The notes under the pieces: model-generated | The model's database searches: none | Seen by the model: the letters and a program-made list of their open reading frames with translations, nothing else | Told to the model about the DNA's origin: nothing | Program-made: the position numbers and the translations under genes | Assembly: GCA_005765155.1 (NCBI GenBank) | Contig: VCCP01000003.1 | Location: 3,162,001-3,226,000, forward strand | Direction: 5' to 3' | Length of the DNA: 64,000 nt | From: Zelopaecilomyces penicillatus | Taxonomy: Eukaryota; Ascomycota; Sordariomycetes; Hypocreales; Pseudodiploosporaceae | In this document: positions 55,610 through 64,000 of the stretch, in pieces | How the letters are laid out: each line of letters begins with the position of its first letter | Numbering within the stretch: the stretch's first letter is position 1

Positions 55610-58553
55610 CGTGGCAGTGGGGTTGTTGTTGTTGTTATTGTTATTGGCGGATTGAGAGGGTCAGGCTGCGAGATGCTGGCTGTTCACCGAGTGACCCGGC
55701 CAGGCGGTATGGATATGGAAATTCGATGCCGGTCCAGCCGTCGTTTGAGAGCCGTTTGATGGATCAGCTATGCAGGCGATTCCTTGGTTTTCCAGCGAGG
55801 AAATGAGGCACTGGGTGCCGCTTTATCGCTCGAATGCTAGCGGCTCCGTTTCTTCGCACCAGCGGTGGTAATCAGCAAGTGTGCGAGTGTAGAAGGCGCG
55901 TTCCTCTGCCTATATCGGTCGGTGGGTCGGCACAAGGATCAAATATTGTTGAGCGAAGCCAGAATGCCCGTGAGGAACAAATGCTGGATGGTGAAGAGCG
56001 AAGGGTGGGCGAGATATATGGCGGGGATGATAAGTGCCGGGCTGATGGGGACGGGAGAGAATGGGCAGAACCCAGGTGATATTGGTGTTTCTGACGTCGA
56101 GTGGATTGATTCCGAAGGGGGGGGGGCTCGTTTACCGTTCATAGGCGGTACATTAGAGTTATAGTGCTTAGGGACTGCTAAGGGAACTGCGGCAAGATGT
56201 ACCACTACAGTGGGTGCACCAGCAGGCCACTCCAGTCGGCAGAATCCGGGGGAAGGGATCTGGCGCCAGGGAACACGATGTGACTAATGGCGGGGTCGCG
56301 ATAGGTCCGGGGAGCCGCCTGCTTAGGCCCTACTGGCCACTAACGCTAGCGGCTACAGGTACATGCCCCGGCCACGAGCGCTGCAAGCACACCTGGCAGA
56401 CCCGTACCTACAGCGCATGCACTGGAAACTCCGGCCTGACTCGGGTGCCTATTGGGCCCAGCAATGTATAGGTACATAGGTGTCATATCTATCTCTGCAG
56501 TAGGATGGATGACTCTAGGTTTGCTGGCAACTTATCGTACGTGGTCGGTGTGCGGACGGACAGTGCGGTTGAGCTGGACGAGGAAAAGGAACGGGAGGTC
56601 TACGCCGAGGCCCATTAGGTGGCCGGCCAGCAACGCCACGGACGGCACAGGATGAAGAAGAGTGCGGGGAGAAAGACGATGCTGGTGGGACTTGATCTAT
56701 CAGACGGTGTTTGTAAAAGAAAACACCAGTTCCAGTGGACGGGATTGATTGATATGACACAACTTGGGTTATGTCATACACAGCACATATATCCGTCACA
56801 TACCGGAAAGACAGAGTTTGCACCCTGCGTTTAATAGACTCAAGCATGACGCCTCCAGTATTTTCTTGGCCTTCTGGGCCACACTCTTCTTCTCTTTTTC
56901 TCTTTCGTCTCTCCCAACGCGATGATGGCGCTCGTCGGGGGCGGTGGCGTCGTTGCCTCGAGGCTCTTTAAATCCTGTAAGGGCGACCGGACCATGCACC
57001 GCTCTCCATAGTGTCTGCTTTCGCTAATCGATATTGCCATGATTCATCCGTGATTCATCCAACACTGTGTGTCAATAACGGCCTGCTTTGTCCTGGGGGA
57101 AGAAACCTGGCAATTATAAGCCGTAGCTCGAGCCGCAGCCTCTTTTACCCTGCACTGCATCAACTTACACCACCCGCCGGGATCGTGATGAGGTGCAGGC
57201 AGGCCAGCTTCAGTTGCAGGCGCATGGAACGACTCCACAGCTGCAGGCAGCGTAGGCAGCACAAGAGACCTGGCAGGAGAGACAAAAGCACATGTTTTCT
57301 AGGTTATCATCCGGAACATCTCAGCGGAAGTGATCTAGGAAGAAGGAGGGGCTTTGACCTAGCATGGCGAGGGGTCAGTGAACAACAGCCAGCAGCTCAC
57401 GTGCGGGTGTCGGTGTTGGTAATTATCCATCCTTGGCAAGACCCAAGGCTTCATCTTGCTGTTTACACTTGGTTTAGTTCACTGACAGCTCGTAATTGAG
57501 TTTCTCGCGCAGTCTCGGTTCAAGATTGACGTGCTAGTTGGCCTTTTAGCGACTCTGCACCGCGCCGGGCCGAGCTGACACCAGACGATGCGCTGTACAT
57601 GGCAACAAGCGGTCTGGTGCTGAAAGACTGGTGCGCTGTTAGTGCGGCTACTGTGCTTCGTTCGTACTCGGGACAAGCAATCTGCAATTCGTCTTTAACT
57701 TCCGAGACTTGGGAGCCTTGCTGCATTAGATGCTGCTAGGGATGCACTGTTTAAGAAATGTAACTGCTTGAACGATCTTCTCTGGGAGTTTTCTGTATAG
57801 ACGTGGCAATCATTGGATTCCATTCAAGGCTGTCGTTGCCAGCACATTGTTGGTAATGCCAACAACTACGAATCAACCACGGAGACAGCTTGATACTGGC
57901 ACAGGTATTTTAGTACTGGTAGGTACTACCTGTAGAGACAGACAGCAGTGTCCCGTGCCTGACCCAAGGTAACATTATGCCCTTATCGACTCTTATTAGT
58001 AGATGGTGCTTGTCACATGGCAAAGTTGAGAACAGTGTTGTCTGACGGCATGCTAGCAGACCGCTGAATGGCCCTTGCTGATCAATGCGTATTACAGCTA
58101 TGCTGCCCAATGAATACCTGTATCGAGCATAACACAGGTACTGTGCAAGTCTCCATTCTCATCTGTCTGTCCTCCATCAACAACAGCATCACCGTCCCCA
58201 GCGCAACTATCTGCCGCAACATCGCCGATAACGACGACCGCCAATAAGAAACACCTTCCAGCACCCTTCAGGACGTCTTTGCTAGGAGGCCATGGATCTG
58301 GAGAGTTGATAGTCATAGAATAGGCGCATGCACCACTCACACGACAACCCAGCGCTGTCTGGCAGGGCTTCTAGAAAGACCTCCAGGCTACCTGCGCTTC
58401 AAGTATACGGCATCGATTGAACCCTGGATTTACTGGGGATCAAACCCCTCACCCAGCCTCTCCCGACTTAGAGCCTCTCCCCCACCATCGACAGCTTGCC
58501 TCCGACACCAAGAACCCAGCACCAGAGCTTGCCTCTGCTCAACCCACTTGAAG
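55610..58553. other. Gene-poor region
   Basis: About 2.9 kb with no supported gene. It holds a (GTT)n/(ATT)n stretch at 55621-55646, a G10 run at 56117-56126, a GGTACC-type inverted repeat at 57901-57936, and a long mixed stretch with antiparallel open frames lacking ATG or domains. The bases before 58554 are C/A-rich and probably the leader of the alpha/beta hydrolase. Confidence 0.5.
57901..57936. repeat. ACAGGT..ACCTGT inverted repeat
   Basis: ACAGGT at one end and ACCTGT at the other, with GTAGGTAC/GTACTACC-type arms between. It resembles the 12-base palindrome at 34048-34059. Confidence 0.55.
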
Positions 58554-59534
58554 ATGCCCAGTCTCAAGGCATATCTGGTGTCTTGGTACGTCTGGTTCAA
58601 CTACAAAGGCTCGTTTCAGACGGCCGAGGGCCTGCACCGACGCATCAAGGAGGAGCGCAAGAAGCAGGACCACAGCCCACCCCAGCACCTGCAGCGGCAG
58701 CTCATCATCGAGGAGCGCAAAGTCGGAGGCTGCGTCGTCTACGATGTCGCACCCAAGTCCGAGACGACAAACCAGGCCCGGATCCTGTACCTACACGGTG
58801 GTGCATTTGTCTTCGAGATAAAGCCGCCGCACTGGGAGTTGATTGCGGCCTTAGCCGAGCGTCTGCAGGCGGTTGTTACCGTGCCCATCTATCCGCTGGC
58901 GCCGGAGCACTCGCTGCTGGAGACGTATGCCATGCTGCAGCCGCTGCACGACGATATGGCTGTGCCGTCGCGGGACAACACGCCGTTTCTCATAGCTGGT
59001 GATTCTGCTGGGGGCACCTTGGCACTGGGACTGAGCCAGCAGGCTCTCAGAGCAAACCGGCCAGTTGCCTCCCGTCTTGTCCTCATCACACCCTGCGTGG
59101 ACAGCACCTTCAAAAACCCAGAGGTGCATGCCATGGCCAAGACAGACCCTTGGCTGGACATTCCAGGCCTCGAGGAAATCGGAAGGCTTGTTTGCCCTCC
59201 AAAATCAGATCTAGACTCAGACACAGATTCAAATTCGGACTCAGATACAGACTCAGACTTCAATCCAGACTCGAAATTTTCAGTCGCTGATCCTCGTTTG
59301 AGCCCCATCAATGGCGAGCTCGACCGCCTACCGCCCATGATGGTCTTCCTAGCATCCTTAGACTCCCTCACGCCAGACATTAAGCGTTTTGTGACCATGG
59401 CCAAGGCAAAGAACCGACAGGTCGAGGCTATCTGGGGCGAGGGCATGATGCATGTCTGGCCGGTTTTGCCGGTTCCTGAAGCAGCTGAAGCTGTGGACCG
59501 AATTGTGCAGTGGCTGAGGGAAGCCAAGTCCTGA
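58554..59534 (+). CDS. HSL-type alpha/beta hydrolase with Asp/Ser repeat insert
   Basis: A single exon of 326 residues from MPSLKAYLVSWYVWFNYKG. The oxyanion motif HGGAF (81-85) and the nucleophile elbow GDSAGG (Ser151) place it in the hormone-sensitive-lipase-like family. The likely Asp is in SLDSLTPD and the His in EGMMHVWP. These enzymes hydrolyse esters of acyl chains or small acids. There is no signal peptide; the N-terminal aromatic segment may associate with membranes. Between IGRLVCPPK and ADPRLSP, where relatives have a short loop, it carries about 24 residues of SDLDSDTDSNSDSDTDSD type (59206-59277) encoded by a GACTCAGAYWCN-like minisatellite. The frame begins two codons upstream with TTG, so the ATG at 58554 is the start. 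Confidence 0.88.
   Translation: MPSLKAYLVSWYVWFNYKGSFQTAEGLHRRIKEERKKQDHSPPQHLQRQLIIEERKVGGCVVYDVAPKSETTNQARILYLHGGAFVFEIKPPHWELIAALAERLQAVVTVPIYPLAPEHSLLETYAMLQPLHDDMAVPSRDNTPFLIAGDSAGGTLALGLSQQALRANRPVASRLVLITPCVDSTFKNPEVHAMAKTDPWLDIPGLEEIGRLVCPPKSDLDSDTDSNSDSDTDSDFNPDSKFSVADPRLSPINGELDRLPPMMVFLASLDSLTPDIKRFVTMAKAKNRQVEAIWGEGMMHVWPVLPVPEAAEAVDRIVQWLREAKS
59206..59277 (+). repeat. Asp/Ser-coding minisatellite inside the hydrolase
   Basis: Imperfect repeats of GACTCAGA and related hexamers give alternating Asp and Ser/Thr. The unit length is a multiple of three, so copy-number changes keep the reading frame. Confidence 0.75.
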
Positions 59535-62051
59535 GAGAATATACTGATGATGTTACGAGAACAATGAATATATATATCATTCACAGCTACTTCTTGGGTA
59601 TCATTTTCTGTTTTAGGTTTTTTCCTTTTACGTTTTCTTGTGTATTTTGGGATCCTCAAGGTGGAGAGGACCTTCACCCTCACCAGTATCGAGGTAAATG
59701 ACGATTTGAAAAGTTTCGTCTTCCATTATAGGAGTATGTGTTATGGGGCAATGATAACGAGAAAAGTTGCATGGCTAGAGAGCGACATGATTTATTGCCT
59801 GATGGAATAGAATTATATATATCTAGCGGTCGGGGTGTTATTTTCTGGAAAGGAAAAAAAAGGCTGGTGATTGGGCATCTTAACGAGGAGAATTTAGGAT
59901 ATATATATATATATACCAAAGTTGGCTTGAAAGGCCATACCCATGCCCCACGCGCAGTGTATTGGATGAGATGGATGCAAAGTCTGATAAGTCTTGCTGT
60001 CTCTTCGGAGATGCTGATTCTGAACCGGAGTTTCTTATTGAGCCTGACTGATATCTATTAGCAGCACAACAGTTCGTCGGTTTATGTCACTACTTAGCCT
60101 TCCCTATTTGTAACTAGGGGGGGGGGCATTGGTGATGTCCTTGGGCTGACCCTGGGTTTTATTTGAGGGGGTAAGTAGTGAACTCGATGGAGGGACGGGT
60201 GGACTTGAAAGCGGAGTTGCAGAATGGACGAGCTCGTAGTTGAAAGATAGGGGTTGGATGTTAGATGGGCTATGATATTCTATTTGTGGGTGCCGAAGTT
60301 GGAAATTTCGTTACTGATACCGAGATCGATGGGTCAACACCGATGATTATCATGTTTAAAGAGATATAGGGGATGGTTTGAAGAAGTTGGTGCGAATACT
60401 ATGCAACTTAGTGATACTGAGGTCAATAAATGGTTCAATCTCGACGAATTGTGAAGCTTGATTACAAATTCATTTGTAAAAGGAGTCCTCATGAGCATGC
60501 TACGGCCACTGTAACTCCAAGATGCCATTGGAGTTGCCATTCATATACCACTTCATGATCGCCAACTCGGCGAGTTTTGTTACTTATTAAAGGGCGAAAC
60601 AAACTTCATCTGCATTTTCTTCTGGTATAAATAAATAGAGAGTGTATGAAGGAGTAGTTTATAATGGGATGTGCCTGCTCATGCAAACAACATACACCGA
60701 AACGACTTCAGCCCTGTGAGGCATGCAGGAGCAGGGTTCAAGGATGAAGCTAAACCATGCATTCTCATGGAGGGCGGCTTTAGCTACTACTTTAATGTCA
60801 TTCATGCCAAATTTGAATCATGCGGTAGCACCAGTCAAAAGAAATTACCGAGAGAATAAGAGGCTGTGTGTTACATACCTGAATCCAGGTGTATGTAGGG
60901 TATGTGAGTATAGGTGTGTGTGTTACTGAGAATCTGCGCTTATCAAGTCTGAGACTTGCTTTCTCTAACAATCATTCTTGGTTTTGTTTAAGTTTATGGT
61001 ACTCGTAGATAATGAGATATCAAATAGGCAATTGTAAACATCCTAGACCTGTCAAATTGTTTGACATACTGAAATCACTGGGAGCAAGTTTTGTTTCAGA
61101 GAGTGTCTGAAACTCTCCCCGCCTTGTGGGGATACGTACTGTTCTGTGGAAGAAAATGCAAATATGACTGACTATTGGTTAATAAAACACGGAGCTGATA
61201 TCATCAAACCTATGACATAGGGGACAACTTCCTGCTGCCAATTGTTGAATCAGATCAGTTGGACAGTTACACCAGATATGGGATTATTGGTCTGTTCAAT
61301 GCCTGGTTCTGGAATGTTCCAAGCCCCAGTCCCTCAGCGCCTTCGACTACCTGTAGCCCAGCATTAGAAATCAATTCAACCGCTGGACCCATCCGCTGGC
61401 CCACTGCAACTCCGCTGGTTCCGCCTCTAGTTCTTGCCTCCACTGCAATAACCCCCACCGAAAACCCCGACGCCCAACCTCGGAGCCCTCAGGGTCCGCC
61501 CCCCTCCACTGCCTCCATTCTACACCTGTCTTTATGATACCTTACTCAGTTTCTGTTCACCTCATTTTCCTACAGCCATCTAACACGACACCTTGCTTGC
61601 TTGTTCTAATCGACCCTTAAGCCCAGCTTGAATCCAACCTGTGCTTTCGTGGCCCCTCGTACTACAGCTGTGGGCTGCGCCTCACTTGGCATCTTGCGCA
61701 TAAACAAAACCCACTGTTGCTGCCTCACACGCCAAACTTCCAAGCAAGGCAGCGCCAGCATAGCTAGCTCAAAATCCGACATCCCAAGCAAGATTTCTGG
61801 CCATGTCTCTCTTCTAACAAAAATTCCACTGTTTTTTTTTTCTTCGCCCGTTTACTTTGCGAAGCTCTGTTGTCTCAGTCGTCTAGAGTCGTCTTGTACA
61901 TCGCTTCTTGCGATCGACTATAGTGTTGTGAAACGAAGGCTACCGCAGTCTGCATCGTCAACTTTCAGTACTGTGCAGCCTCTGACATCATATAAAACGA
62001 AAGAGTGAAAACCTAGCTTCTTTCATTCAATACAGTTGCAAAACGAAAACA
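59535..62051. other. Gene-poor region with AT repeat
   Basis: About 2.5 kb. An (AT)9 stretch is at about 59899-59916, a G10 run at 60117-60126, and a 7-bp hairpin (GTTTCAG..CTGAAAC) at 61093-61113. Short frames near 61259 and 61628 open with TTG and lack domains. The last 200 bases are pyrimidine-rich and are probably the leader of the CHIP-like gene. Confidence 0.5.
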
Positions 62052-63074
62052 ATGGCCTCCGCAATACAGCTCAAGGAGGAAGGGAACCGCCACTTCCAAT
62101 CCGGCGACTATGTTGGTGCTGATGGCTTATATTCCAAGGCGTGAGCTTCCCCCTATTCAGCTCCCACAACATGCAATTTCATTCATTCTTTTTCTATCAC
62201 CCCTTTTCTTTAATAATCTTACTTATCTTCATCGTTCAGTATCATTGCCGACCCTAGAAACCAGGCTCTATACACCAATCGCGCCATGGCCCGGCTCAAG
62301 CTAAACCTATGGGACTCCGTCATCACCGATTGCCAGACCTGCCTCGACCTTGGAGCCAGCAACATGAAGGCTCATTACTACCTCAGTCAGGCTCAGCTCG
62401 CAATTGGTGAATTTGAAGGCGCTCTTGAACATGCTTTGGCCGCTCACAAGCTGTGTGCCGCCACAAACGACAAGTCCCTCGCAGCTGTCACCGCTATTGT
62501 CTTGCGGTGTAAGAAGGAGCGTTGGGATCATCAGGAAAAGAGGCGTGTTAGGGAAGCCCAAGACTTAGAGAGGCAGGTGTTGGACCTACTACGCCGAGAT
62601 CGTGATGAAACGCTCATGGCGGTTGGTGACGATGTGGTTGAGCGAAGGACAGTTGAAGAGGAGAGTGAGATGAAGCTCTCCTTGCTGACAGGAATCTTTG
62701 AGAAGGCAAGAGCCGAGTCAGAAAAGCGACGCGAAGTGCCAGAGTGGGTTATCGACGATATAAGCTTTGGTGTCATGGTCGACCCCGTCATTGTGAGTTA
62801 CCATCCCCCTTTTTCTCCCTATTTTGTTTCCTTTTTTTACAATAGATACATCAATAGTTCAGTGTAAAAGATCATCCTTGCTAACCGATGAATTTGGTAG
62901 ACAAAAACGGGCAAGTCATACGAACGGGCCGCTATCATGGAGCACCTCCGTCGACACCCCAGCGACCCTTTGACCCGTGAACCTCTTCTGCCCTCGGATC
63001 TTCGACCCAATCTTGGCTTACGACAGGCCTGCGAGGAGTTCCTCGAGGAGAACGGCTGGGCTGTCGACTGGTAA
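62052..63074 (+). CDS. CHIP/STUB1-like TPR and U-box E3 ubiquitin ligase
   Basis: Three exons (62052-62140, 62240-62792, 62901-63074) give 271 residues, close to animal CHIP. Three TPR units fill about 1-110: LKEEGNRHFQSGDYVGADGLYSKAI, then NQALYTNRAMARLKLNLWDSV, then KAHYYLSQAQLAIGEFEGAL. A charged helical hairpin follows (RWDHQEKRRVREAQDLERQVLDL..). The U-box lies at about 200-265: EWVIDDISFGVMVDPVI, TKTGKSYERAAIMEHLR and DPLTREPLLPSDLRPN. CHIP binds the EEVD tails of Hsp70/Hsp90 through the TPR and ubiquitylates their clients. It should be cytosolic here. The start ATG directly precedes the first TPR, and both introns have canonical ends. Confidence 0.92.
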
Positions 63075-64000
63075 CACGACTTTGCCTATTTTAGCGATGC
63101 CTTTCCCAAGATAAGGTGCTGGTAATTCTTTTGGAGACCATCTACATTTGGTTGCCATCTGTATCTGGCTGCTTTTTTTCTATCCCACATCATGCGAGTA
63201 CCTGGACTTTTGGCGATTAATGCAATGGCATGTAGCATGCATGGCGTTGTTGGATTTGTGATATTCCTCTCATTCTCAGCCCTGTAATTTTGATTATTCA
63301 TTCAAGGCCCACATCACAGCTTTCGTTTCATTCCATCTTCCCACAGTTTGACTTTGTACATAGAGAAGTAAATGTTGATAGGAGCTCGTTGAGGGAAGTT
63401 GCGCACACTGTTCATCTCTGGACTATTACGAGCACATAGAACGAAATATAAGAGTAGCAAGAGGGCATATCTTCCCTTTTATTGATCCAATCAGCAAGAT
63501 TTGAACCTAATCATATTGGCTGCCACCACTACTAGCCTTACTAGCAAGTTTTACTGGCTGTAAGCTCATGTTTCCTATAGTTTCATCATACTGTGCACTC
63601 CCTTCCCCTTTGCTAGAGACATGCCGTTTCATTGAGCTCGTATGCATTGGGGTATCTGTAATGAACCATCCCACAACTTTTGATGCAGTGTTTCACACAA
63701 ACAAAAAGAAATAAAATAAAATAAAAACAATACTTTCCATGCCTCCTTTTTAACGCCTGCCACTTTCCTTTGGTTAAACGCCGGTAAATATGTATGTGAT
63801 AATCATGTCGCCCCCCCTCCTTTTAGATAATGTTTGCGTCTCATCCCCTCATATTAGATCCTGTCCACGTCAGAGAAATGCTGGCCCGCCAGGCCCATCT
63901 GAGCCACCTGGTCTACTTGGTTGGGTCCTACCCGGTTCTTCGTCTGGTGTTGACTTTACGAGCCCTATTCGTTCTTCTTCAGTTGGTTGCGGTGTCCTTC
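63075..64000. other. 3' region after CHIP gene and window edge
   Basis: The first 780 bases hold no gene. A likely coding tail on the minus strand occupies the last 150 bases (see 63854). A/T-rich stretches and a C-run near 63812-63818 are present. Confidence 0.5.
63854..63945 (-). CDS. Possible C-terminal exon of a gene leaving the window
   Basis: On the minus strand, a frame ending in TAA at 63854-63856 reads ..TKNRVGPNQVDQVAQMG.. and ends ..GQHFSDVDRI. This looks like a real C-terminus. A CAACACCAG acceptor-like site just upstream (plus 63930-63938) would make it a terminal exon. A competing frame (..LVKSTPDEEPGR..) is also open there. The rest lies beyond the window, so neither family nor frame is certain. 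Confidence 0.35.

Noticed and set aside
57011..57499. 162-codon plus-strand frame
   Set aside because: It opens with GTG, is Arg/Ser/Cys-rich without any motif, and lies in a gene-poor spacer.

Overview
The window looks like nuclear DNA of a filamentous ascomycete (Pezizomycotina, most likely Sordariomycetes; Hypocreales such as Trichoderma is my guess). Nearly every gene has short introns (about 50-120 nt) with GTRNGT-type donors and CTAAC/CTAAT-like branch points. The gene content is typical of the group: Zn2Cys6 regulators with a fungal-specific middle domain, FMP52, 2EXR and DUF3632 proteins, MED4, QCR10, ALG10 and a Sim4-complex kinetochore subunit. I found no bacterial operons, CRISPR arrays, rRNA, confident tRNA or intact transposons. 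All gene models are my own splicing of the sequence; coordinates run from start codon to stop codon and exons are given in each entry.

Layout. 1-5.5 kb: gene-free. 5.5-18.5 kb: patatin-like protein with a changed nucleophile site, Zn2Cys6 regulator, covalent-FAD BBE-type oxidase, a doubtful small protein, Gfo/Idh/MocA oxidoreductase. 18.7-28.6 kb: Fta4-like kinetochore protein (minus), DUF2306 membrane protein, second Zn2Cys6 regulator, nine-exon secreted SGNH/CE16 esterase, short-chain dehydrogenase. 28.9-35.8 kb: RCC1 Ran-GEF (minus), DUF3632 protein, RING protein (minus), FMP52. 35.8-43.8 kb: a LYS2-type A-PCP-reductase (minus) isolated between two gene-poor stretches of about 2 kb. 43.8-55.6 kb: 2EXR protein, TM9/EMP70 protein, MED4 (minus) divergent from QCR10, ALG10, a conserved small basic protein (minus). 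55.6-64 kb: gene-poor, with an HSL-type alpha/beta hydrolase, a CHIP-type TPR/U-box ubiquitin ligase, and perhaps the tail of a minus-strand gene leaving the window.

The genes are mainly housekeeping (chromatin/Ran, kinetochore, Mediator, respiration, N-glycosylation, protein quality control) mixed with accessory enzymes and regulators. I do not see a convincing secondary-metabolite cluster. The strongest unusual signal is in the LYS2-type gene. One of its introns appears to have AT-AC ends, and three substrate-pocket positions differ from the aminoadipate code, which suggests a diverged paralogue rather than the lysine-pathway enzyme. Other points of interest are microexons in QCR10 and the esterase, zinc-cluster exons split by introns (one stopless and a multiple of three), and an Asp/Ser repeat inserted into the alpha/beta hydrolase.
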